Both the position numbers and the translations under genes were made by a program. Shown here piece after piece: positions 1-9,560 of a stretch of 64,000 nt of DNA. A model generated the notes under the pieces. The model did no database searches. It had not been told where the DNA came from and saw nothing but the letters and a program-made list of their open reading frames with translations. The DNA is from Blepharisma japonicum (lineage: Eukaryota > Ciliophora > Heterotrichea > Heterotrichida > Blepharismidae). The DNA lies in NCBI GenBank assembly GCA_949751835.1, contig CATKHK010000072.1, positions 178,972 to 242,971 on the forward strand, in the 5' to 3' direction. Each line of letters opens with the position of its first letter. Position 1 is the first letter of the stretch.

Positions 1-614
1 GTCAAAAAATTTTTGTTCGCATCATCTGCAAAATTTTTTACAAAAGAGGCCAAAGTAATCGTCGTTTCTTCGCCAATGAACGTTTTGGAAATTATAGCTT
101 TAGCTCTATCAATATGACGATTAAGCTGACTCACGTAATTTCTAATTTCTTCTTCACTGATTTGTGGGTTGGTTACTATCAAGGTCGGAAGCTTTTCAAC
201 AGCAATGTCTACCATTAAATCAACTAGTTCATCTATATCAGCTTTTAGAAGGTTTTTAGTGTTTCTGACATCTTGAGCTTCAAAAAGTAGTCGTGCTTTC
301 TCTTCAGAAGACCCATCTCCAAGTAAAACTCCAAGAACTAGCATTGGCTTTAAAGGTAGCCTTCCTTCTCTTCCTTTAAACGAGGAATAAAAGTCAACAG
401 CCTTGGGGTTTTGAGCAGTATTTTCTACCTTCAGATTCAAGTGATTAACTATATCTCTCCATTGTTCAGGATTGATTTCCCCATTGAATGAGTACTTGCG
501 AATATAAAAATCAATAGCTTTGCATCTGTTTAAATGGTATTGAAGCTCTTCCTCCATTTCCACAATTGCGCTTTCTTCTTTTCCTAGCCCAGCTCTACTG
601 TCTGTGCAGCCCAT
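1..614 (-). CDS. Acylated EF-hand-like (NCS-type) protein, C-terminus beyond window
   Basis: Open from an ATG at 612-614 to the window edge (about 204 residues) with no TAA or TAG, so the C-terminus lies outside. The protein begins MGCTDS: Gly2 and Cys3 are the classic dual N-myristoylation/palmitoylation signal, so membrane attachment is expected. Residues about 105-150 (LLGDGSSEEKARLLFEAQD, then a short loop and another helix) follow the helix-loop-helix layout of neuronal calcium sensor proteins, but the loop lacks the Asp/Glu pattern needed to bind calcium. Family placement is an inference from this layout; it could be an unrelated all-helical membrane-associated protein. Confidence 0.5.
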   Translation of the reverse strand, partial: MGCTDSRAGLGKEESAIVEMEEELQYHLNRCKAIDFYIRKYSFNGEINPEQWRDIVNHLNLKVENTAQNPKAVDFYSSFKGREGRLPLKPMLVLGVLLGDGSSEEKARLLFEAQDVRNTKNLLKADIDELVDLMVDIAVEKLPTLIVTNPQISEEEIRNYVSQLNRHIDRAKAIISKTFIGEETTITLASFVKNFADDANKNFL

Positions 615-1086
615 TTTTATTAATTATATATGCGTATGAAAAAACCGAAATTCTAATAGATTAAAAAAAAAATCGTCAAAAATGTATATTGAATTCATGA
701 GAGTTTGTATATTATAAACCTCACAAAGAAAAATTAATTTTTATAAAATGGTCAGAAGCAGTGTTTTTCTCCATGCTATCCGTTTAAACGATAATCAAAC
801 ATATTATTTAGTTAATATGAAAATTAATCCTGCTAAAGCTTAAAGTGATGGGATAGATAATGACTATTTTTATATATAAATTTGTTGGATATTTTTAAAA
901 TAATTAAATCAATACGCATTTATATTTGAAAAAGTCATTTTTGATATTAATGTAAATTGGTTATAAACATAACTGAGAGTCAATTTTAATAAAGATGAAA
1001 TATATTCCATATATAAACTAAATAAAATCAGCATTATAATTATATGTATATGAAAAAGAATAATAACTTTTAAATTAACGAACCAT
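615..1086. other. AT-rich intergenic region
   Basis: 472 nt between the start of the leftmost gene and the 3' end of the ankyrin gene. I see no coding frame with conserved character, no tRNA-like cloverleaf and no repeat; it should hold the leftmost gene's promoter and the ankyrin gene's 3' UTR. Confidence 0.6.
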
Positions 1087-3732
1087 TTAAAAATCACTAT
1101 CTTTATCTGTCAAGATAGATTTCGTAAAAGAAGGGAAATTTGATTTCGTTCCAGTTGAAGGTGCTTCATTTGTAGTATTCCTTGCCCGAACAAAAGGATC
1201 TTGATAAGAGCTAGTAGAAGATGAAAAATTATCTTGCCTGACATTCCTTTTTGAAGGATCTTCATAGGAAGGTGATTTTGCCTGATGAAAATCACTTTGA
1301 TAATTGTGTGATGAATCAGCGAGAGCGTGGTGTGCTTTTGGTTTAGTGTCATCTTCCCTTTCAAAATCATCATCATACTCATCATGTGCAGCTTTAGCTA
1401 ATCTATCAAAATTTGATTTCTCTTCTTGTTTTGGAGTAGTTTTACTGTAAGATTCATATGCAGGGGCACTAAGAGTGTTTTTATCTTCAAGTATAGAAAT
1501 TGGCTTTTTAGTAGTTTTATCTTGATAGCCTTGCTCTGTGGTAGATCTCAAAGGATTTCTATCCTGCGTATCATATTTTGAAGTAAGATTATGACCATAT
1601 CCTTGATCGCCAGCTGAAGATCCAGCCTTATAGTTATCATCTCTAAAGCCAGCTTTCGCTTGGCTTCCTTCTATACCAGTAACTCTTGTGAGAACTTCTT
1701 TCAATTTTTCATCATTTGTATAATCTAAAGCAGACTTCCCCGATCTATCTTGCTCTTCAGATCTTGCTCCTAAATCTAGTAAAAATTTAATCATTAAAAT
1801 CTGTTTTCTCTTAAAATCCTCAATCTCTTTTGAGCTTTTATTTTTTTGTAAAGCCAATTTTCCCACATCTTTGATTTGTCTATTTTCCTTTTCTTTTTTT
1901 TGCTTGAATTTCTCAAAAGCTTTGACTGCAAAAATAAGCGGAGTACCATAATCATGGGCTGATGGCTTAAAAGGTTCATCACCTCTTCTGAGCAATCTTC
2001 TTGCCATATCAAGATCTCCAGTAGCAGCAGCCGTTCACATGGTGTTAAAAGCATCCCTTGTCGAAACATCTGATGTTATCTCAATTGCAAGTTTATTTTG
2101 GGTATTTTTCATTGTAACTAGCTTGCCATGATCAATATCTCATGCGACCAATTCAGAAACCACTTTCACTTGCTTATGAAAGCAAGCATAATGAAGACAA
2201 GTCCATTTTCTTATATCTACTTCATATAAATCAGCACTATTTAGTAGAACTTTGACGCTATCAAGGGACCCATATTTGGCAGCAATCATCAGAGGTGTCC
2301 TCTTATTTTCATCTTTTGCGTTGACTTTTCCCCCCCTTTCCAGCAAAAGATTAATCAAAGAAGGATGATTATGCTTAGCAGCTAAATGAAGCGGTGTATA
2401 ATGATTTTGAGAAATAGCATTGACATCATAGTTGCTGTTTATGAGAGTCTCAGCGTTTTCTAGACTTCCTGAAATGCAAGCATAATGCAAAGGTGTATAC
2501 ATGTTTCATTCGTGAATGTTTGGGTCTGCTTGGCATTGCAGAACGGCCTCTAAGACTGGCTTTTCTTTAGAGACTGCTTTGTGTACAGAACTCACTAGAA
2601 ATTCTGTATTGGAGACATTTACATCGTATCCTGATCTGATTAAGTGCATAAACGCATTGGTATTTCCTTGAATAGTAGTTTCCTCCAAAGATGATAAATA
2701 TTTCATCACAAGTTTAGTGCTTGACAAAAATAGTGCTGTTTTTCCATCTATATCAAGCAAGCTTTTGTCTGCGCCTTTTTTAATCAGAACCTTAACAATA
2801 TTGCAGTCACCGCTATAAGCAGCAATATGCAAAGGTGTATGCCCATTCCTATCTTGTGTGTTAACCGCAGTCCTTACAATTTCTTTAAAATCGCTTTGAA
2901 ATTTTTTATAACTCTGTTGAAAGACTTGGGGTGGCAAAATTCTTTTTACTTCATCAATAACATTCATATAGCGCTTAGGATCTATTTTTCTGTCAGGCTT
3001 CCATTCTAGCTCTTGGATTTTATCAAAAGTATCTAAAAATTTATCATGACCTTCTATACTTTTACTATTAATAAAGGTTTCAAGAGTCTTAGAACACCAC
3101 GAAAATTTAGAAAGTGCTGCATAATGAAGAGGATTTCTTTGATTAATATCATATTGTGATAAGATGTAACGATAAATATCACAAATCCCAGTAAAATATT
3201 CTGCAAGGTGTCTTTCAAGCTCTACATTAAAAAAGGTTTTGCTTTCTAGAATTTTGAGATCTGCTTCATAACTGGCAGTTAGCATTGTATTGACTGTATT
3301 TTGCAAATTCACAGTGCTCATCCCAAATGTGTTTTTCATTCGAATCAGTGTTTCGAAAAGAGTTTTCTTTAGTTCATGCCGCTTGTAGTTCAAAATAAGT
3401 AAGGCAACATTTATATTTCCTTTATATGCTATTGAATGAAAACAGTTCTGGCCATCATTGTCAACAGTGAAAGGGTTAGCCCCATAGGACAGAAGGTATA
3501 AAGATAGATTTTGAAGATCCAAATACGAGCTGTAATGTAAAAGCGTGCGTCCTCCATTATCTCTTGCCTCGATAAAATTGTTGATCTCTGTAGTGGTTGA
3601 TTCTTCAAAAGCTTTGTGAAGTAGGCTTAGTTTGCCTGAAGCAACAATAGGAAATGGATCTACCTGTAAAGTCTCTAGTCCAGATTCTTTTGGCTTAGGG
3701 AAGTTAATGACTATTTTGTCTGGAGGAATCAT
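1087..3732 (-). CDS. Ankyrin-repeat protein, 881 aa
   Basis: One frame from ATG at 3730-3732 to TAA at 1087-1089. It is continuous only if TGA codons are read as Trp, for example at 2506-2508, at 2140-2142 and just upstream of 2007. Ankyrin units are visible around residues 66-115, 195-210, 296-340 (GHTPLHIAAYSGD), 413-530 (four in tandem with TPLHYAC, TPLHLAAKH and TPLMIAAKYG) and 580-690. Residues about 700-881 are polar, low-complexity and probably disordered. Ankyrin repeats are protein-binding scaffolds; no enzymatic domain is visible and no specific partner can be named. The sub-frames that look like separate proteins are one gene cut at TGA. Confidence 0.9.
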
Positions 3733-3869
3733 TTTTAAATTTTATTTCAAATATATTAATTGCAATTTTAGGTTTAAGAAAAAATACAAATTATACACTA
3801 TAATAATTAAGTAAAATAATCGATATGTCAGTTATTGCATTTATTGTGAATATAAAGAGGTTTTAAATA

Positions 3870-4670
3870 ATGTCTGATTCCAGTTTTGAAGATTCTATTC
3901 AAGAAGCAGCTTTAAACTATTTTTCAAATCAAGATATTGCTGCAAATCCTGATGATTTATCTAGCTCCACCATTGAAAGGTATTATTAAGTTAGTGATCT
4001 CCTTCAAGACCAATTAATAAGAATTCATTCTCAATTAGTTTCATATAAAAATCAAGAAGAATCGTTCACAAACGACATAAAAAAACTACAAAAAGAAATT
4101 ATTCAGCTTAATCAGCAAATTTCCAATTCAATTAACGAAAGAGACGAAGCACTAAAACTGAAATCAGAGGAGCTTGCAAAAATAAAGGAATCTGAGCAGT
4201 ATCAAAAGCTGCAAGACGAGAAGGTTGGCATAGAAAACCAAATAGTTAGATATAAAATTGGCCAAGCAAACGTAAAAACTGAGATGGAAGAAGTAAAAGA
4301 CCAAATCCTTGGAATGCAGAATTTCATCAAATTAAGGGATAACGAAATTAAAAATCTTAGCAGAGAATACGAAAAAATCAGCAGAGAAAGAGACGCGCTT
4401 TTGCAAAAATACAACGGACAGGCATCGCAGGAGATAAGAAAAGCAAAAACTGAAATTTCAAGGAGGTCTGATAGCTCTCGTGATGGGTACTCAATGAAAA
4501 AAGACATTAAGCCTTTTCCAAACAGTTCTTTCAGTTTCAATATTGGATTTAATTCATCATCACGCCGAGGGACTGCATCTCTTAATTCATCTGCGATGAA
4601 TAGTGACGGGACTTCTAGAAACTCTAATCGGTCACTTAATACATCAGCTTTGGACTCTAACGTGTATTAA
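3870..4670 (+). CDS. Coiled-coil protein, 261 aa, one 15-nt intron
   Basis: ATG at 3870 gives MSDSSFEDSIQEAALNYF. A 15-nt intron at 3980-3994 splits an Ser codon; removing it avoids an in-frame TAA and opens the frame to TAA at 4668-4670. Residues about 40-175 form a continuous heptad-rich coiled coil (SDLLQDQLIRIHSQL onwards), followed by a Ser/Asn-rich tail of about 70 residues with many Arg-Ser motifs that could be phosphorylated. No known family recognised. A structural or cytoskeletal role is plausible but not shown by the sequence. Confidence 0.85.
3980..3994 (+). other. 15-nt spliceosomal intron
   Basis: GTATTATTAAGTTAG. Removal joins AG to T (Ser) and restores a continuous coiled-coil frame; unspliced reading meets TAA inside the intron. 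A at position 10 is shared with the other introns here. Confidence 0.9.
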
Positions 4671-4741
4671 TAACTTGTTGATTACGTTTATAAAGTTATG
4701 TGAGGACATTTAATTTAGCACAAATAATATTGAAATTTAGT

Positions 4742-6220
4742 TTAATGAAGTTCATTGCGCATAAATTTGACTGCATCGAAGAAGTACGCTTTTAGAGAAT
4801 TTCCTTTCCATTGCCTCTGTCCTATCAAGCTGGATGCTCTTACTGCAGAACTGACATCTATGTATTCCACATACACTTTTCCAATGCAGCGCTCAGAGTA
4901 TCCTTCTGATTGTCGAGGAATAATGAGGGAAATTACAGTTCCATATTTTGAGACTTCACTCATAACGTCATCATAAAGTTTAGTCAGTTCTGAGTCTTCC
5001 ATGTGTCCAGCAGAGTCGGCCATTCCTTCAATGCAAACAATATTTGTAGATCCTTCTGGATGGATTAGATAGTTCAAAGAGGGGAAAAGATTTCCTGTTA
5101 TGCATGGCAAGCCCCCAAGTCCAGATATATCTTCATATGATCTATGATCATATTCTAATCCAGGCGGCCCAACGCCAGAAGCCATCAAATCTCGTTCACG
5201 CTTGGCTCTTTCTTGAGCAACTTCTTTAGCTCTGTGCTGCAAGACTTCAATAGTTTGCTTTGCTCTTATAAATTCAGCTACACTTATAGGTCTGTTTCTA
5301 AACATTATAGTTTCAAAATTTGGCTGAATGCACCCTCCTGGATATTGAGTAATTAGTGAAAAATCAGGCCCTTCGCCTCTATAAATTCCCAAAGATGTTT
5401 CTACTAATTCTTGTTCATATTGATTACTAATCACTTTTCTTACAAGTAGAGTTTTCCCTCTCAACTCCTTTCCGTTTAAAGCCAAACTGGCACGCTCAGC
5501 TTCAGACTGGTTTACATATTCGCAAAATGCATAACCTAGCGACTGAAGCTCTTCTGGCTCTTTCATGAGACAAAAGGCCTTCAATGGGCCAAATGCTTGC
5601 ATTATTTCTTTAATGTGCTCTTCATGCAAGTCTTTATTGAGACCTCCAATAAGAATTTTGTTCATTTCATCGTCAACAAAAGGCGAAATTAATCCGACTT
5701 TATTTAAATTCACTCTTGGGACAACCACATCAACCTTGATATCTTTATTATAAAAATCAGCTGGACGTCTAATTACTAGTCTTCGATCATCATGCTCTAA
5801 GCCATCTAGTGTTAAAGCCGCCTCTGTTTCTTCCAGAGAACGGAACTCAAGATACATACAGCTGAACTGGGGCAGATAATAGGAGCAAGTGATTGGATCC
5901 CCTGGCCTGATAATTCCTCCATAATCAATCAAAATCTTGCTTATGCGATCCCTCAATTTTTTTTCTTGTGTTTCCTTTGAGATATTTCCAATATAAATTC
6001 TTCTTGCATGTCTTGTTGATACCAGATCAATTGGTAATGACTTTTGTTCTGTTTCATATGCAATTAAAGCCCTTTGGATTTCAATAGGTTGTGGTGGTCT
6101 GTCAAAATTAGAGATTCTTTGTCTTCGAGGCAGTGGGTTTGCAAAGACTTCACTTCTTCTATGACGATGCCGATGTTTGTTGTGCTTGCTACGAGATTCA
6201 CTATCACTTCTCTTTCCCAT
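4742..6220 (-). CDS. U2AF2: Splicing factor U2AF large subunit (U2AF65)
   Basis: 492 aa. A short basic Arg/Ser/His-rich N-terminus (residues 1-25) is followed by three RRM-type domains. RRM1 (about 70-155) contains RRIYIGNIS and MYLEFRSLEE; RRM2 (about 187-265) contains NKILIGGLN and LGYAFCEYV; the C-terminal UHM (about 390-485) contains IGKVYVEY. The order and motifs match U2AF65, which binds the 3' splice-site region and recruits U2 snRNP. The N-terminal U2AF35-binding ligand motif region reads NFDRPP where human U2AF65 has the Trp-containing YWDVPP. The factor is retained although introns here have no room for a polypyrimidine tract. No introns in the gene; stop TAA. Confidence 0.93.
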   Translation of the reverse strand: MGKRSDSESRSKHNKHRHRHRRSEVFANPLPRRQRISNFDRPPQPIEIQRALIAYETEQKSLPIDLVSTRHARRIYIGNISKETQEKKLRDRISKILIDYGGIIRPGDPITCSYYLPQFSCMYLEFRSLEETEAALTLDGLEHDDRRLVIRRPADFYNKDIKVDVVVPRVNLNKVGLISPFVDDEMNKILIGGLNKDLHEEHIKEIMQAFGPLKAFCLMKEPEELQSLGYAFCEYVNQSEAERASLALNGKELRGKTLLVRKVISNQYEQELVETSLGIYRGEGPDFSLITQYPGGCIQPNFETIMFRNRPISVAEFIRAKQTIEVLQHRAKEVAQERAKRERDLMASGVGPPGLEYDHRSYEDISGLGGLPCITGNLFPSLNYLIHPEGSTNIVCIEGMADSAGHMEDSELTKLYDDVMSEVSKYGTVISLIIPRQSEGYSERCIGKVYVEYIDVSSAVRASSLIGQRQWKGNSLKAYFFDAVKFMRNELH

Positions 6221-6385
6221 AATAATTATTTAATAAATCCAGAATATGACACCTTAAAAATGTAATTTTTTGGCAAAGATTTCAGCACCAAACTGTATTT
6301 CATTTTCAGAAAGTACTAAAAGCATTTAACTTATATGAAGAAGATAATGCTTTATAATAGTTTAGCTATCTGTTTTATAATATAA

Positions 6386-7927
6386 ATGGTGGATTTGAGA
6401 AAAGTAATTGGGATCATACTTCTCATCAACGTCGCGTTTCTACTGTTCTTCCATAGTGCTGGCGCAGTGACAGAGTCCCCAATTGTATACCAGCAAACTC
6501 TTGCCCCATTGTTTGAAGATAAGAAACCATGGCCAGTATTCTTATCTCCGCAATGGGATGAGTATGAGTCTACTAGCAATTTCACTGGAACTTTTCAAAA
6601 CTTGAAAAAAGACATGAACTACTGCTCCAAAGTCAAGGAATTCCAAGACAAGTACCCAATTCCTTTTAAAGCTGATGGGCTGCCACCTCGGGACAATAGG
6701 GTAGTTTATTGTGATTACTCCAAGTCTATGTTTGTTCACAAAGTGGTAGAGGAGAAATCAAGAACTGTTTTAACGAACCATTGGGCAGGAATTAAGGATA
6801 CCCCTGAAAAGGATGATTTGAGGCCTGACATCACGATGTTTTTCGAATTAACTAGCAGCTGGCACAGAAACTTCAAGATTGGGTCTCAATTTTTATGTCC
6901 TGGGCAGCTTTACAACCATATCCCTGGAAATGGGTACTTGAACTTCAAAGACTTGACAGCTTTGACTATGAGAGAATACGGGAAATATTATGAAGGAAGG
7001 GAAAAATGTTTCAACCCTTGGGAAGTCATGCCCCACACCTTGGTGCTTTTTGAGAAGGAGCAATGTGAAGAGTTTGTGGAATCTTTAAAAAAAGATAAAA
7101 ATCCTGACAAAATCAAGTGGATCTATAAGAAATCCAGATACAGTCACAATGGAAGTGGTCTGCAAGTAGTTGATGCACAAATTGCTAAAGAATTGCTAGA
7201 GCTATACTCTAAGCCTCAAGGGTGTGAAAATAAAAACGACAAATATCTTGCCCAGAAATATATTCCTAACCCTTTCCTTATAAACGGCAAAAAATTTGAT
7301 TTCAGAGCTTATATGTTTATAGCCAGCACAGATCCTCTCATGATTTTATATCATGATGGCTTCTTAAGAGTATCTATGGCAGACTATGATGAAGACTCCT
7401 CAAACCCAGCAGTTTATTTAACAAACACTCATATCACAGAAGACTACTTAAAGTCTAAAAATATGACTCAAGATGACTACAATCAGTTCATGGAAGATCA
7501 AGGCTGGGACTTTGATCATTTTAATAGGTTTATGGTAAACAGCGGGCATGTTGATAAGAACTGGATGAACGATTACGTTAAGAAATACATAAAATGGGCA
7601 ATGCTCCATATTGTAAGAATGAATCTAGACCATCTATTGAGACACCCAGGAGTGTTCGAGATATATGGCTTAGATTTCTTATTAGACGAAGACTTTAAAC
7701 TGTGGTTCATTGAACTGAACTTAACACCTTCTATTGCAGCAACTTCAAAAGAAAAAGAAAAAATCAACAAGAAATTCGTCAGCGACCAAGTTGATTTAGA
7801 GTATGCAAGACTCTATGGGGCTGATTTTGATGGCATTTTGAAAACAACCAATTTCGAGTGGATTTATGATGGTAGGAAACAAGGAATGGAGAGATATCAT
7901 GGTTTAATAACACCAGATTGCGTTTAG
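6386..7927 (+). CDS. Tubulin-tyrosine-ligase-family protein with N-terminal signal peptide
   Basis: 513 aa, stop TAG at 7925-7927. Residues 1-28 are a short basic start, a hydrophobic stretch (IGIILLINVAFLLFF) and a small-residue SAGA cleavage-type site, i.e. a signal peptide or anchor. The ATP-grasp TTL domain runs from about 230 to 490: LAQKYIPNPFLINGKKFDFR, then GLDFLLDED and WFIELNLTPSI, which carry the metal- and ATP-binding Asp, Glu and Asn. The usual K-P/GRGI segment is replaced by KKSRYSHNGSGL. Family members ligate Tyr, Glu or Gly to tubulin in the cytosol, whereas this one has a secretory signal, N-glycosylation sequons and several cysteines, so its substrate may not be tubulin. Activity is undetermined. 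Confidence 0.8.
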   Translation: MVDLRKVIGIILLINVAFLLFFHSAGAVTESPIVYQQTLAPLFEDKKPWPVFLSPQWDEYESTSNFTGTFQNLKKDMNYCSKVKEFQDKYPIPFKADGLPPRDNRVVYCDYSKSMFVHKVVEEKSRTVLTNHWAGIKDTPEKDDLRPDITMFFELTSSWHRNFKIGSQFLCPGQLYNHIPGNGYLNFKDLTALTMREYGKYYEGREKCFNPWEVMPHTLVLFEKEQCEEFVESLKKDKNPDKIKWIYKKSRYSHNGSGLQVVDAQIAKELLELYSKPQGCENKNDKYLAQKYIPNPFLINGKKFDFRAYMFIASTDPLMILYHDGFLRVSMADYDEDSSNPAVYLTNTHITEDYLKSKNMTQDDYNQFMEDQGWDFDHFNRFMVNSGHVDKNWMNDYVKKYIKWAMLHIVRMNLDHLLRHPGVFEIYGLDFLLDEDFKLWFIELNLTPSIAATSKEKEKINKKFVSDQVDLEYARLYGADFDGILKTTNFEWIYDGRKQGMERYHGLITPDCV

Positions 7928-8007
7928 GATTTATTATATGTTTAGGATTAAATCAATTTAAAGTTTAATTTGTCTATTTAAAAACATCAATTATAGTATT
8001 TAGAGAA

Positions 8008-9540
8008 ATGGTAAGCGTTGAAAGTGGCTTGCTGCAGATTATGCTTGCGTCACCTCCTAACACACAATATTGGCTGATTGGGACTGATTTTCATGCCATC
8101 AACATGATTCCTTTAATTCCAATTGAAGAAGCCAAAGCATTAATTCCTGGAGGTCTTGATGTTTTAGGCCAATTTTATTCTTCTGATCAGGTTGCTGACT
8201 ATTTAAAGATAAGCCGAGACCTGAATATGAATCCTGCAATGTACATTGTGAAACAGAATGAAATTTGCATAAGTTATATAGTTGAAGGGCCACTTTTATC
8301 ACAGAAAGACATTTCTGCAAGAGAAGCTCCTCAATTCACAGTCTTATTCTCTCATTCAGTCTTGCCAGTTTTTAGCTTGACGCAGCCTAACTGTTTTTCT
8401 TATATCAACCGAACAGTCTTGTTTCAGTTTGGAAGTCAATATGTTGAGCTTTCAAATGAGCCGACGTGAAATTCGCTCGGAATCAAAAGTCAAAGCTTGA
8501 CTCCTGTACAAATTCTTTATAAATTGACAGAAGAAGGTGACGGAAATGCTCCCTTATTAGAAATTTTGCCACAGACAAGGTCTTATTCTCTTGATATTTC
8601 CTGGTGCAGTGCATTCAAGGAATCTAAAAGTTTGGTGGATGCTCTTGAAATCCATCTTGACAAGTTGAAAGAAATTGCAATGTATATCATAAACTGCTTA
8701 AAAGAAAACCCGACAAAGTCTGCTTCTTGCTATTGCTTTTTCAATGACTACTGCAGCCATCCTTTTAACGTTGTCTACTTATTTAATGAATGGGAAGAAG
8801 AAGGTGAAGAACTTCTTGCACAAAGGAGAAGAATTCATGAGCTACTAAGGTTTCCAATGGACTGGCCTCTAGTTAGAAGCTACTGTACAATAACTGAACC
8901 GCAAGGACTTAGAGACATCCATCTTCCTCTGCTTAAAAGAACTTCAAAAGATGTAGGCACAAAATATTGCGTGAGAGGCCACTATTCTTATTTTCATTAT
9001 TCTCAAGATGGATTCGATGACAGAGGCTGGGGCTGTGCCTATAGAAGCTTGCAGACGTTGATTTCGTGAATCAGAGAACAAAAGTTTATTTCAAAAGAAA
9101 TCCCATCGCATTATCAAATTCAAAAAATACTTGAAGAGGCTGGAGATAAGCCAAAGGAATTTATAGGCAGCAAAGAGTGGATCGGAGCATTTGAAGTTAT
9201 GCTTATTCTTGACCTTTACTGCGGGATCACTTGCAAAATCATGAACTTGGCATCTGGAGCTGAATTCTCCTCAAAAGGAAGAGAACTAGCTGCACATTTT
9301 ACTGATGAAGGGAGCCCTGTAATGATCGGAGGAGGCGTTTTAGCTTACACCCTTCTAGGTGTAGATTATAACGAAGACACTGGTGACACCCGTTTTTTAA
9401 TTCTTGATCCTCATTACACAGGAGCAGATGTCCCGAAAACTATCCTGGACAAAGGATGGTGCGCTTGGAAAAACGCTGATATATTTAGGCAAGACTCCTT
9501 CTACAATCTTTGTCTGCCTCAAAGACCCAGATACATTTAA
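8008..9540 (+). CDS. UFSP2: UFM1-specific protease 2
   Basis: 510 aa once TGA at 8467-8469 and 9067-9069 is read as Trp; stop TAA. The C-terminal half is a peptidase C78 domain: DDRGWGCAYRSLQT places the nucleophile at Cys343, and ILDPHYTG places the catalytic Asp467 and His469. The invariant Trp two residues before the Cys and the Gly-rich MIGGGVLAYT strand are present. UFSP2 matures the ubiquitin-like modifier UFM1 and removes it from substrates such as ER-bound ribosomal protein uL24. The N-terminal half (residues 1-290) corresponds to the longer UFSP2 rather than the short UFSP1. Length is close to the human enzyme (469 aa). Confidence 0.92.
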
Positions 9541-9541
9541 T

Positions 9542-9560
9542 AATAATAATTATTAATTTT
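9542..9560 (+). repeat. 19-nt direct repeat, left copy
   Basis: AATAATAATTATTAATTTT immediately before the histidine kinase 1 start codon. An identical copy lies just after its stop at 11713-11731. AT-rich composition makes chance a possible explanation. Confidence 0.5.

Noticed and set aside
2140-3732. Several separate short ankyrin proteins
   Set aside because: They are one gene split at TGA codons that encode Trp; the frame and repeat register are continuous.
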